Under the pieces are notes generated by a model. That model was not told where the DNA came from, ran no database searches, and was given only the letters and a program-made list of their open reading frames with translations. DNA of 64,000 nt from a virus, in IMG/VR virus record IMGVR_UViG_3300037805_000525, positions 1 to 64,000 of that record. One strand, written 5' to 3'. Position 1 is the stretch's first letter, and the number at the start of each line of letters is the position of its first letter. The position numbers and the translations under genes are program-made. Shown here in pieces: positions 49,787-58,152 of the stretch.

Positions 49787-50413
49787 TCAACTCCAGGCTT
49801 TGGGCATGAACGTGGTTTCGGGGTAAGTGTAGCCCCATTCTTCTGGATACAAGCTGCCTTCTTTTGAGACACACCACGCAACAAGCTGCGCGCTCGTCAC
49901 CACGCCGCCACTGCTGTTGAGCATCAGGACACGCTGGAGTAGTTCGGTGAACGTGTGCTCCCCGTAGCGATCCCCCCAGTTACCCGTGGCCCTGAACATC
50001 GTCTCGACGCCCAAGTACACACATATGGCGTGTCCGTGCAGCTTCCCGTCAGCGCCGATGTAGTTCAGCGACACAACACGGGCAAGCCGATCCGAAGGCA
50101 GTACGGCGGCGGCCCAGGATGCGAAGTCGTCGCAGTCCATTGCCATGCGCGGTGGCTGCGGTTTCCCTTCGGCGATGAGGTCCAACACGTACTGTGTGCG
50201 GCACGGGTGGCCGACGGCGTCCCACAACTCGCGCCAGCCGTCAGACCTGTACGTGAGTTTGTCCATCTCTGTGACCACGCGTGCCGGAGGCAGCTCACGT
50301 GGAAGATGCGCGCTCCACGGGCCGAACAGGCGGTAGAGGTTGGACCAGGCGGCTCGGATGTATCGGTGCGTGCTGTAAGCAGCTCGCCAGACCCACGTTC
50401 GGTAAATATTCAT
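49787..50413 (-). CDS. Transglutaminase-like cysteine protease, 208 aa
   Basis: ATG 50413 overlaps the previous TGA. Landmarks of the transglutaminase-like fold: MDCDDFASWAAAVL with Cys94 at the start of the catalytic helix, KLHGHAICVYL with His128, and GNWG with Asn145 in the region of the third catalytic residue. The family includes bacterial periplasmic and phage virion-associated thiol proteases and amidases. Here it sits between structural genes and could process virion proteins or act on the cell wall; substrate unknown. Confidence 0.68.
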   Translation of the reverse strand: MNIYRTWVWRAAYSTHRYIRAAWSNLYRLFGPWSAHLPRELPPARVVTEMDKLTYRSDGWRELWDAVGHPCRTQYVLDLIAEGKPQPPRMAMDCDDFASWAAAVLPSDRLARVVSLNYIGADGKLHGHAICVYLGVETMFRATGNWGDRYGEHTFTELLQRVLMLNSSGGVVTSAQLVAWCVSKEGSLYPEEWGYTYPETTFMPKAWS

Positions 50414-52107
50414 CACATCGTGCTCTGCTGCCAGCGGTTGTACGGTTGGCGCGCGAAGTTGGCTGCGCCCTGTGCTGCGCCCTGTGCTGCGCCCTGTGCT
50501 GCGCGTGCACCACCGCCCAACGCGCCACGCGCTGTGCGGTATAGTTCGGGGCCAAACATCGCTGCGGGTAGGCCCCAGTTCTTGACGCCAGACCAGACCT
50601 TCTGGCCGGTGCTCTGCGGCATGACACCCTTCAGCGCAGAGACGACCGCCGGGAACATCGTGATCGCCTGCTGAAGCGGGAGCTCGTGTTTGATGCTGCC
50701 GTCTGCATTCAGCGTCCGCACTTTCCCGTTCGCGTACTGCATCTGCTGGTTGTTGATCACTCCGATGTCCACGGCTTGGTTCTTGTCCACCACCTGATCG
50801 GCGGGCCGAGGCTTGCGAGAGAGTGTGCCCCGTCCCGCGCGCTCCTGCCAGTTGGCTGCTGCGTTGTCGAGTCGTGGCTGCCGCGCCACGGCGGTTGCGT
50901 GCTCGTAGTTACGCGGCTGGATCCCTGCCGCGTGCGTGCGACCGGCTACGATGTCCGCCCTGTTGAGGGCCCCGTACTGGCGCTGTGGTGCGACCCAGTC
51001 CGCTGGCGCCTTCTTGGGGCGCTTGACCGCCTTTACCGGACCGATTCGAGGCGAAGCGTTGTACAGCTGGTCTGCGTCGTTCACCCGCCGCTTCACCTGC
51101 CCCGTACCCCAACTGCGCCAGCCGTGCTGGGTTAGCCCCGCGTCCACGTGGCGCGCGGCGTCGGCACCAGGACGCGGCCCAGCTATGTTGATCCGCCTAC
51201 CGAGCTCCTTGGCGCGGCGCGCATCTTCGTAGCCGAGCGAGCCCGCGTCGAGACGCTTACGCGACAACCCCTGAAGCTCGTCAGAGTAGCGAGTCAGGTC
51301 GCGCTGCGCGCCGATCCTCTTCTGGTTCGAGGCGACCACGCCAGCGGCGCGCTGCCGCCCATACCCGGGGATACTACGCCACGCGCCCGCACGTGAGCCG
51401 GCGCCCGCGCTACGTGCGATGGACGCCGCACCAAGGCCTCGGGCTGCATGGGCGCCACGTATGGCGCCCCCCGCTACGCGCAGGCCACCGCTAAGGGCCG
51501 CGCCTGACCCAATCGCGCTGTTACCGAACGGGTTGATTACGTTGAGCCCGGCGCGAACGTAGTTACCCTTCGCCCAGTTGTCTGCCGCGGGCTTACCGAA
51601 TATGGTCTGTCCAATCCGACGACCGATGCTCTGATTACTGTTCGTGCCGCGGAAGTTGTTAGCCATCTGGCCCGCGGCGGCAATGCCACCGAGTACGAGC
51701 GGCACCAACGCGGTCTTCTCCACACCAACAGGTATGTTGCGCATGTGCGCCGACTTCACCTTCATGTTGTCGTTGCCTGCGTTGCGCGGAAGCGACGGCG
51801 CCTTGTCAAACGAGCTTCCCGGGTTGATCGGCGCGACCCGGGCCTTTGGACCAGCTGCAAGGGAACCGCCCCCAGCAATTTGCATTGGCATCTGGTTCTG
51901 CGACTTGCGCTTCGGTGCAGGGGCAGGGATTGCGCGCGTCTGCGCGCTCATCGTTGTGGGCGCCCCCATCGACGCTGTGGGGGGTGGCGCAAAGATCCCG
52001 TCGGCGTTGCCATTCACAAAGCCAGGGTTCGCCAGCGCACCCTCCTTCAGGAGTCCTTGGGACATCACAAGCTCTGTGAACGCGCGTGCGCTCTCTGCCG
52101 TACTCAT
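50413..52107 (-). CDS. Arg/Ala/Gly-rich internal virion protein, 564 aa
   Basis: Coupled to both neighbours by overlaps. Very basic, low-complexity, with Pro/Ala-rich N-terminus, hydrophobic segment near residue 130 (TALVPLVLGGIAAAGQM), long Arg/Ala/Gly middle, and a C-terminal AAQG repeat. It contains VEKTAL, a short motif also seen as HEKTAG in the 447-aa protein. The composition suits an internal or ejected virion protein. Function inferred from composition and position only. Confidence 0.6.
   Translation of the reverse strand: MSTAESARAFTELVMSQGLLKEGALANPGFVNGNADGIFAPPPTASMGAPTTMSAQTRAIPAPAPKRKSQNQMPMQIAGGGSLAAGPKARVAPINPGSSFDKAPSLPRNAGNDNMKVKSAHMRNIPVGVEKTALVPLVLGGIAAAGQMANNFRGTNSNQSIGRRIGQTIFGKPAADNWAKGNYVRAGLNVINPFGNSAIGSGAALSGGLRVAGGAIRGAHAARGLGAASIARSAGAGSRAGAWRSIPGYGRQRAAGVVASNQKRIGAQRDLTRYSDELQGLSRKRLDAGSLGYEDARRAKELGRRINIAGPRPGADAARHVDAGLTQHGWRSWGTGQVKRRVNDADQLYNASPRIGPVKAVKRPKKAPADWVAPQRQYGALNRADIVAGRTHAAGIQPRNYEHATAVARQPRLDNAAANWQERAGRGTLSRKPRPADQVVDKNQAVDIGVINNQQMQYANGKVRTLNADGSIKHELPLQQAITMFPAVVSALKGVMPQSTGQKVWSGVKNWGLPAAMFGPELYRTARGALGGGARAAQGAAQGAAQGAANFARQPYNRWQQSTM
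50462..50505. repeat. 12-bp tandem repeat inside the 564-aa gene
   Basis: CCCTGTGCTGCG occurs three times in a row, encoding Ala-Ala-Gln-Gly. Likely slippage-prone length variation. Confidence 0.85.
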
Positions 52108-53288
52108 AGGTCTCTCCTGAAAGCGGCGGTATTTGTTAGGACCAGCATATCAAACGCATCGTCCGCGGCCTGGGATAGAAGGCCGGCGAGGTCGATCGGG
52201 TCCTGCGCGTCCACTCCAGATGGCACCGTGATGGTCCGACTGAACCCCGCAATCGGCAGTCGTACTGCCAACTTCGCTCCCTGGATCGCCGTGAATTCTG
52301 TGTAGCCGTTCGAGTCCGTGTAGTACGTGTGCACTCGGTCAAGCACCGTAACGCCAGCCAGGAGTACACTCGACGCCAGCAACTCAACCTGCACTGGTGC
52401 GTTGACGTGTGGTGTGGCGTCCGAGCGCCACATGCGGATGTACAGCGTCGCCGCCTCCGGCGGAGGCACTGCCGGGCTGACCGTTGGCGTGAGCGTGTCT
52501 ACGAGTATGTTGACCGTATTGGTCTCGTTCTCGACCACCTCGAACGCGATATTGTTGTAGGAGAACACGTGGCCGTCGCGCAGCAGCGCCACGGTGTACG
52601 CACCTGGCTGAAGGTACCCGTGCGCCTCCCCAGATATGTTCGTGCGCAGCGTAAGCGTCGCAACGCCCTCGCGCATCACAACGAGTTGTGTGGCTGAGTG
52701 CGGCTCTGACGGAGCCGACGAGGTCAGGACCAGGAAGTTACACAGCTCCGTGCCCGCAGGCATGAACAGCGACAGCGTCTCCATGAACTGCGGGATCATG
52801 AACCCACCGACGTCCATTAGCCAGACGACGGTGTACAGGCCTTCCTCGACCAGAGTCAGTGGGTCGGAGACGTACGCACCCTTACCCGCGTCGAACACAA
52901 CTGGGAGCGCGCCGAGCGCGGAACTACCGTGCTGATCGAGGATGTCAAACGTCCACGAATCACCTGCCGGCTGCTCTAGCGGCAGCACGATCTCAGAGCC
53001 GACGAGCGCGTCGCCTGACGGCACTTGGGAACATACCGCTGGTTCAATCTCGACTGAGTCTCCGTCGTAGTCCCACTGAAGCAGGTACGACCCGACGGCG
53101 AGCAATGTGACAGCCTCCGATACGTACACGTTGGGTACCGCGGCGCTCTGCGTCATCGCAAGCGGTCCGACTACTACGACATCATCGCTGTCGGTTACGG
53201 TCAGCGTCAGCAGGGTAATGTCGAGGACGGCGCCGGCACTGTCTAGGTACCCTGCGCGGGTCGGAGTTCCTCTTCGGAAGACAATCAT
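52104..53288 (-). CDS. Virion protein with several Ig-like beta domains, 394 aa
   Basis: ATGA-type overlaps at both ends. Four or so beta-sandwich units with transthyretin/Cna-B-like strands (EGLYTVVWLMDVGGFMIP, LQPGAYTVALLRDGHVF, YYTDSNGYTEFTAIQG) and a Pro-rich linker near residue 275. Likely a tail or capsid decoration protein or adhesin-like fibre component; the receptor is unknown. Confidence 0.66.
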   Translation of the reverse strand: MIVFRRGTPTRAGYLDSAGAVLDITLLTLTVTDSDDVVVVGPLAMTQSAAVPNVYVSEAVTLLAVGSYLLQWDYDGDSVEIEPAVCSQVPSGDALVGSEIVLPLEQPAGDSWTFDILDQHGSSALGALPVVFDAGKGAYVSDPLTLVEEGLYTVVWLMDVGGFMIPQFMETLSLFMPAGTELCNFLVLTSSAPSEPHSATQLVVMREGVATLTLRTNISGEAHGYLQPGAYTVALLRDGHVFSYNNIAFEVVENETNTVNILVDTLTPTVSPAVPPPEAATLYIRMWRSDATPHVNAPVQVELLASSVLLAGVTVLDRVHTYYTDSNGYTEFTAIQGAKLAVRLPIAGFSRTITVPSGVDAQDPIDLAGLLSQAADDAFDMLVLTNTAAFRRDL

Positions 53289-53497
53289 CGTAGAGCTCCA
53301 AGCTGCGCAACAGCGTTGCGTACGGCGGACGAGGTCACCGTGTTGGAGTAGACACGTAGTGCAGCATCTGCGCCGGTGGCTTCGCGTACAGAGATGAGAA
53401 AGGCACGCTCACTCGTGAGCTGGGCCGCGCGCTTTGCGACGTGCGCAAGGAACGCGGACTCTAGCTCATCGAGCAGCGCATCATTTGGCGTAGGCAC
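53285..53497 (-). CDS. Small helical virion-operon protein, 70 aa
   Basis: GGAGGGTTTAAC precedes GTG 53497, which is preferred to a longer upstream start that would run through the 53605 promoter. Helical (NDALLDELESAFLAHVAKRA). First gene of this operon segment. Confidence 0.62.
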   Translation of the reverse strand: MPTPNDALLDELESAFLAHVAKRAAQLTSERAFLISVREATGADAALRVYSNTVTSSAVRNAVAQLGALR

Positions 53498-53582
53498 GTT
53501 AAACCCTCCGTAGATCAATACCTTGAGTCTACCGACTAAACGTCCGCGGGGGGAGCGTGTGTTCGCGAACTTGCGCGGGACA

Positions 53583-53610
53583 CCAAGTGCGTGGCGTTTG
53601 GGGGTATAAG
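53583..53610 (+). promoter_or_regulatory. Promoter of the 98-aa gene
   Basis: TATAAG at 53605-53610; the -35 position is CCAAGT. The palindrome copy at 53638 lies between it and the start codon. Confidence 0.62.
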
Positions 53611-53637
53611 TACTCGAGTGGCTAGGTAACAACGCGG

Positions 53638-53654
53638 ATATCACAGTGTGATAA
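53638..53654. promoter_or_regulatory. Palindrome copy 14, in the 5' leader
   Basis: ATATCACAGTGTGATAA, between promoter and ribosome site of the gene at 53674. The only copy placed downstream of a promoter. Central base G. Confidence 0.75.
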
Positions 53655-53673
53655 TCCGCAGGGAGGCGAAGAT

Positions 53674-53970
53674 ATGACTATATCTGTGGGGTCTAAGAGG
53701 TACGACGCGCGCATCGTTGGTGACGCGGTCATAGTTGTGCAGTTCGTATGCACCGGTGTGCTGTCCACGCACACCACCTGGGAGCGTGTGGGGCGCGAGC
53801 CACAAGAGATGCAAGTGTCCGGTTCAGACGACCCGTGGTCACGCACCAAAACTGAAGCGGTTAGTCGCCTACGGTCCGAGTGCGAACGCGCAGTGCGCGC
53901 GGACACAGCGGCGTTAGCTATCGCGCGTGAGTCGCTGCGCAAGGTCACTCAGTATGCGCGCCGTCCGTAG
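53674..53970 (+). CDS. Hypothetical protein, 98 aa, single plus-strand gene inside the virion operon
   Basis: GGGAGGCGAAGAT precedes ATG 53674. N-terminal beta region (RIVGDAVIVVQFVCTGVL), C-terminal Arg/Ala-rich helix (TEAVSRLRSECERAVRADTA). No HTH is evident. It is a separate transcription unit opposed to the flanking genes, with a palindrome in its leader, so its control is probably special. Confidence 0.65.
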   Translation: MTISVGSKRYDARIVGDAVIVVQFVCTGVLSTHTTWERVGREPQEMQVSGSDDPWSRTKTEAVSRLRSECERAVRADTAALAIARESLRKVTQYARRP

Positions 53971-53983
53971 GTTGGTGGGGGTG

Positions 53984-55327
53984 TCAGCTCGTGAGTAGGT
54001 AGCCGCCGCCAGCGACCCCTGCGGCCGGAAGGAGCCGCAGCATCTCGTTCTTGACGCGTTCTGCACGGATGCGGGCGGACAGCGCGGTGATTCCACGCGC
54101 TGTCCCAAGACCTGCCACAGAGCCCGCCAGCGCGCCAGGGACGGCCTTGCGTGCGAGCAGCGACCCGGCAACTGCGCCGAGCATCGGTAGGGACCGCAGA
54201 GCTGACGCGGACTTGACGTTGGCGCCAAGCAACTCACGTAGCTTGCGCACAGCAGCGCGTGCAGCCGCCGGCGGGTCCATACGTGTCTCTACTGATCGCA
54301 CAGGATTCAGAAGGTCATGCAGGTTACGGTTTGGCCGCACTCGGCCAAGGAGATCAAGGCGCCCACCCGCGGGGGCTCGCAGCTGGCTCCGCACCAGGCG
54401 CGACAGCTCACCGGGTACCGCAATCGCGCGCTGCAGGATTTCTCGGGCACCCGCGGTCTTCTCGTGAGACACCTTGGTGACCGGGGACCCTGCGCGCCAC
54501 AACGCTTGGTTGAACGCATCGTGGAACGGCGGATCGAACTTCCTACCTGCCGCGACCCGGTCGTAGCGTGCCTGTGCGGCTGCGACGTCGGCGGGCATTC
54601 CGCGTGCCTGCGCGGCTGCGCGTCGGTGCGTGGGGCTTGCTGCCCGGCGCGCACCCGCCATTGCCGGACGCATACGCATACGCAACCAGCTAAGCAGCCC
54701 AGGTACGGATTTCACGCCCCGGCCTGCCATCCGCGCACTACCTAGTAGGCCACGGCCTGCCAGCCGCGCCCCGCCCACTGCGCCCTTACCAAGAAGCCGA
54801 GCGCCGGCAACTGAACCAATGAGCGCGGCGCGGCTGGCTGGGTGGTTCATGGCCCTTGTGAGGCCATGGCCTAGGTCCCAAGCCATGTTGCTGCGCAGGT
54901 TGGAGAAGATCTTGCCGAACGGGATAGCCGCCTCTTTAACAGGGAGCTGATCCGCGGCGAGGTGTGCCGCGACAACGGCGTCTTCAGGTGTTTCGCCGGG
55001 GCGGCCTATTACGCTCCGTGTCTTGTCGCCGAGCATGTCGGCTAGTTCGTCACGGTTGTGGTACGCCAACAAGCCGGCGCCAGCGGCGGCCAGAGGCAGG
55101 TACGGGAACGACCGACGTGGCCGTACCGTGTGGCCAAGCAGCGCGGCCGCGGCAACAGGTGTCAGCGCACCGACTGCCGCGATTCCCGCATCGCGCGCAA
55201 ACGTGGTTTGCGCGCTGGACCTCTTCTCGCGAAGCTCGGCCATGACGCGGCTACGCACGCCGCGGCGCTCAGCGTGCGTAGCCGCACTGACGTGTATGGT
55301 AAGTCTTGGTGAGTCCATTATGCTCAT
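53984..55327 (-). CDS. Arg/Ala-rich internal virion protein with hydrophobic segments, 447 aa
   Basis: ATG 55327 overlaps the sigma-factor stop (ATGA). Several hydrophobic stretches (AAVGALTPVAAAALLGH, LPLAAAGAGLLAY, LPMLGAVAGSLLA) alternate with strongly basic Arg/Ala/Gly regions. VSHEKTAGA and LPVKEAAIP are short motifs of unknown meaning. Composition resembles ejected or membrane-active virion proteins. Function inferred. Confidence 0.6.
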   Translation of the reverse strand: MSIMDSPRLTIHVSAATHAERRGVRSRVMAELREKRSSAQTTFARDAGIAAVGALTPVAAAALLGHTVRPRRSFPYLPLAAAGAGLLAYHNRDELADMLGDKTRSVIGRPGETPEDAVVAAHLAADQLPVKEAAIPFGKIFSNLRSNMAWDLGHGLTRAMNHPASRAALIGSVAGARLLGKGAVGGARLAGRGLLGSARMAGRGVKSVPGLLSWLRMRMRPAMAGARRAASPTHRRAAAQARGMPADVAAAQARYDRVAAGRKFDPPFHDAFNQALWRAGSPVTKVSHEKTAGAREILQRAIAVPGELSRLVRSQLRAPAGGRLDLLGRVRPNRNLHDLLNPVRSVETRMDPPAAARAAVRKLRELLGANVKSASALRSLPMLGAVAGSLLARKAVPGALAGSVAGLGTARGITALSARIRAERVKNEMLRLLPAAGVAGGGYLLTS

Positions 55328-56223
55328 GGTGCCTCGTCCAGGTATCCGCGCAATCTCTTCGCGAGGTCCTTTTTTATACGTGATACTCGGTAGCTTTCGA
55401 TGCCGAGCTTTTCTGCGATCTCGCCGGTGCCCAGCATGGGGGCCCCGAGCCCTACAACGTGTCGGTAGACCTTCTCGTCTTCCCCGTCCAACTCGTACAC
55501 GAACATGCGCATGACCTCAGTCTCGCGCTCCGTGGTCATTGTGGTGGGGTCAACCTCAAAGTTCTGACTTACCAGGTCCCCACGTAGCTCAGTGTCCATC
55601 CGGGCGACTTCGGCCTCGGACCAGTCCAGGTGGTCCGCGAGCTCCGCGTCTGTCGGTGTGCGCTTGTGCTGCTCGGACAGTTCCGCGTGAGCGACGGAGT
55701 ATCCCTGAATCTTGTAAACACGGTTCTCTGGGATGCGCGCCACATTCTGGTGCGCGGCCACGTAGCGCTTCACCTTGTGTAGATGGTTCGCAATGTGGGT
55801 GTTGAGCTGTGTTCCACGTTCCGGGTCGTACGTGCGCAGTGCCTTGACCGTACTTAACTTGTACTGCGCCATCAGTGCCTTGTCCGGGATCATCCGTACG
55901 CGGCCCATGTGAATCTTGGCACGTGATTTGATGAACGGGGTCAGGCTCTTCATCAGCGGGGCGAGCTTCTCAGGATCTTCGCCAGAGTCCTTCCACGCCT
56001 GCCACATCGCCATCTCAGACTCACGTCGAGACAGCTTCATGGCGTCGGCAGCACGCTCTTTGACGCCATCACGCGTGTAGCGGGTGACGATGGTGAGCGC
56101 GCCGTCGCGCTTCTTGCGCAGGTGGGCCTTGACGTCGATGCGTCCGGCGGGTCCGGCGGGTGCGCGCTTCTTCTCGGCGAGCTTCAGAAACTCCCCGATA
56201 TGATCTTCACTCGAGGTCGTCAT
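55324..56223 (-). CDS. Sigma-70-family RNA polymerase sigma factor, 299 aa
   Basis: AGGTGA precedes ATG 56223. Region 2 spans residues about 88-160, with the core-binding and -10 helix pattern VKALRTYDPERGTQLNTHIA. Region 3-like helices span about 165-222 (HAELSEQHKRTPTDAELADH). Region 4 spans about 235-295 with an HTH at 266-290 (TGEIAEKLGIESYRVSRIKK). The pattern is closest to alternative sigma factors such as FliA/RpoS; group 1 region 1.1 is absent. It would direct host RNA polymerase to phage promoters. The repeated promoter in this window (GCAAAN, 16 bases, CATAAG) departs from the standard sigma-70 -35 and could be its target; that link is inference. Confidence 0.82.
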   Translation of the reverse strand: MTTSSEDHIGEFLKLAEKKRAPAGPAGRIDVKAHLRKKRDGALTIVTRYTRDGVKERAADAMKLSRRESEMAMWQAWKDSGEDPEKLAPLMKSLTPFIKSRAKIHMGRVRMIPDKALMAQYKLSTVKALRTYDPERGTQLNTHIANHLHKVKRYVAAHQNVARIPENRVYKIQGYSVAHAELSEQHKRTPTDAELADHLDWSEAEVARMDTELRGDLVSQNFEVDPTTMTTERETEVMRMFVYELDGEDEKVYRHVVGLGAPMLGTGEIAEKLGIESYRVSRIKKDLAKRLRGYLDEAP

Positions 56224-56271
56224 CAGTCACCTTTACGGAAGTTGGCGCACACGCCGGAGAGGGCGGTGCGA

Positions 56272-57042
56272 CTACTCCGACTCGGGGCGGAAGTTGAGCG
56301 TCTTGCCCTTGAGGATCGTGGCCGGCTTCTTGCCGAGATTTGCCTTGGCTGGGCCGGCGACGCTGGTGTTCAGCGCGGGGAGCTTGGCCGAGGCCGGGAC
56401 ACCGCCGCTCGGGGGCTTAGCACCACCAAGCCCACGAGCAGGCGTGGGTGCGTCGATCCCACCAGGTGATGTGGCGCCCATGACGCCGCTGCCGCCGCCA
56501 GGGATCTTCGCGTCCTTCGCGAACTTGTACATCTGCCGGATGCAGCGTGGGTCGAAGATGTTTACGAGGTTGTCGTCGGGGTGGCTCATATGGGCTCCTT
56601 GCGTGCTCGAGTTATCCGAGCTGTTTTTCATCATACCAAGTCCGGCGCCTGCCAAACCTGCATATAGCAGATGTTTCGGTGCGAGCCCTGGGCGAGTGGC
56701 TCCTGCGGCGGCACCATACATGTTTCGCAGGCGGCTGGCGCCCAGGCCAGCTTCAGCAAGCGTGTCGACCACGGCACCGCGCTGCGAGGCCGCCTGGTTT
56801 CTTATCAACGCCTCCATGCTACGCCTGCGGCGATCGAACTGCCACTTGCTAAGCAGTGGAATGTCCCCTTGCCCGCGCGCGAGTGCGGCCTCGAGACGTT
56901 GTGTGGTCACCTTCTTAGGAAGGCCGAAGAAGTGGTCCATCTTCGTCACAGGGCGCCCAAGTCCAGCGAGGCTGGTGGCGTCGTAGGGTAGGCGCTTTGC
57001 GCGGCGCCCCACTGCTTGTAGGAGTAGCTGCTTCAGGGACAT
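56272..57042 (-). CDS. Basic virion-operon protein, 256 aa
   Basis: Start ATG 57042 with a GGAGCAG-type site. Starts MSLKQLLLQAVGRRAKR; Arg/Ala-rich helices to residue 110, a Gly/Met hydrophobic stretch (LLYAGLAGAGLGMMK), then a Pro/Gly/Ala-rich disordered C-terminal third. The first eight residues resemble the small protein at 63604 (MTLKQLLLAK). Probably an internal structural protein. Confidence 0.58.
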   Translation of the reverse strand: MSLKQLLLQAVGRRAKRLPYDATSLAGLGRPVTKMDHFFGLPKKVTTQRLEAALARGQGDIPLLSKWQFDRRRRSMEALIRNQAASQRGAVVDTLAEAGLGASRLRNMYGAAAGATRPGLAPKHLLYAGLAGAGLGMMKNSSDNSSTQGAHMSHPDDNLVNIFDPRCIRQMYKFAKDAKIPGGGSGVMGATSPGGIDAPTPARGLGGAKPPSGGVPASAKLPALNTSVAGPAKANLGKKPATILKGKTLNFRPESE

Positions 57043-57102
57043 TGGTACGCTGCTCCTGCGTGGGGCGGTTAGCCTACATAGTACACGTGGTCTAGGGGCT
57101 AC

Positions 57103-57130
57103 CCAAATAACAGGTGCTGCGGGGTATAAG
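57103..57130 (+). promoter_or_regulatory. Promoter of the Nudix gene
   Basis: CCAAAT, 16 bases, TATAAG (57125-57130), then AACTACGTG. No palindrome directly adjacent. Confidence 0.65.
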
Positions 57131-57166
57131 AACTACGTGCGCGATGGTCGCGCGTAGGAGGTAGCT

Positions 57167-57976
57167 GTGCCGGATATTATTCACGTAGTCGCCATGTGTG
57201 TGTCAGACAAGTCGTGTGGGGTGCGTAAATACTTGGTCGGGCGCCGAGCACCCGGCCGTGACTACGAGGGTCTGTGGGAGTTCCCTGGTGGAAAGACGGA
57301 GGTCCACGAAACCTCGTACGATACTGGGCGCCGCGAGATGTTTGAGGAGCTCGGGCTGGCAGCAGAGGCAGATGAGCTAATCGCCTCCGTGCACGTCGAC
57401 CGCCAAGACGCCCCATGTTTTGTGGTGCATATCTACGAGGCCACCGAGGTGTCCAGCCTCGACTGGGACCTCGACTCCGCGCTACCCCTCTGTTCGATGG
57501 ATGGCAGCCACGACCTGATCGAAGCCAAGACGCTCGAGGAGATCGGGAACTTACCTTGCGTCCCATCCATGGACCCGCGGGTCCTGTGGCGCCTGTCGGC
57601 GCACTACGATGACAACTTCGTGAACCGTGCAAGTACGTTGGTGCACACGCGGCGAGCCCTGCAGTCTTCCGACGCTGCTGCTGAGTCCTTCCGCGCGCTA
57701 ACACGTGGGTGCGACCCCTCTAGGCTCTCCACTCACATGTACCGGGGAAGCGTTCGTCGGTGTAACGCCGCGGATTGGGCGGTGCTGCTGGCCTATCACC
57801 AAGACGTCGGTGATAAGGACGCTTACGAAATGTTGACGAGCGAGCTGCCGAGCGTCGGCATGCTCCGTACACTCAGAAGGGTTGTGGATGAATGGGTAAT
57901 CAAAACGAACCTGCTGCTCGATGCGGCTCCTGCGGCCTTGTCCGTCGACGAAAAGGAGACGCGGAGCGAAACCTAG
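57167..57976 (+). CDS. Nudix hydrolase with C-terminal extension, 269 aa
   Basis: AGGAGGTAGCT precedes GTG 57167. The Nudix box (G-x5-E-x7-REUxEExGU) is complete: Gly42, Glu48, then REMFEELGL at 56-64. The N-terminal strand KYLVGRRAPGRDYEGLWEFP is typical of the MutT-like branch, which hydrolyses nucleoside diphosphates linked to other groups. Residues about 130-269 are an extra helical domain of unknown role. A single plus-strand gene inside the minus-strand virion region; it could clean nucleotide pools or act on RNA caps or ADP-ribose. Substrate unknown. Confidence 0.88.
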   Translation: MPDIIHVVAMCVSDKSCGVRKYLVGRRAPGRDYEGLWEFPGGKTEVHETSYDTGRREMFEELGLAAEADELIASVHVDRQDAPCFVVHIYEATEVSSLDWDLDSALPLCSMDGSHDLIEAKTLEEIGNLPCVPSMDPRVLWRLSAHYDDNFVNRASTLVHTRRALQSSDAAAESFRALTRGCDPSRLSTHMYRGSVRRCNAADWAVLLAYHQDVGDKDAYEMLTSELPSVGMLRTLRRVVDEWVIKTNLLLDAAPAALSVDEKETRSET

Positions 57977-58119
57977 CGATCATCCTCATGACCATCGCAT
58001 CCTCGCCTTCAGACGAGGACATCGAGCTCCCGCCAGATGATGTGTGCGACGTGTTGGCGAGATGCTGGAGGCCTGACGACGACTCGTGCCGGCGGCACCT
58101 AGCGCGCGGGGACGCGTAA
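57892..58119 (+). CDS. Possible small Cys-containing protein, 75 aa
   Basis: The start is uncertain: ATG 57892 overlaps the Nudix gene by 85 bases, and ATG 57988 would shorten it to about 43 residues. N-terminal CGSCG, then an acidic segment SPSDEDIELPPDDVCDVLA. A perfect inverted repeat follows. Confidence 0.42.
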   Translation: MGNQNEPAARCGSCGLVRRRKGDAERNLAIILMTIASSPSDEDIELPPDDVCDVLARCWRPDDDSCRRHLARGDA

Positions 58120-58152
58120 GAATAGGGGGGCACGTGCCCCCCTATTCTTACG
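58115..58152. terminator. Perfect 19-bp-arm inverted repeat: bidirectional terminator
   Basis: Arms 58115-58133 and 58134-58152 are exact complements; each contains the G6/C6 run and TATTCTTACG. It lies between convergent units and should terminate transcription from both sides. Confidence 0.92.
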
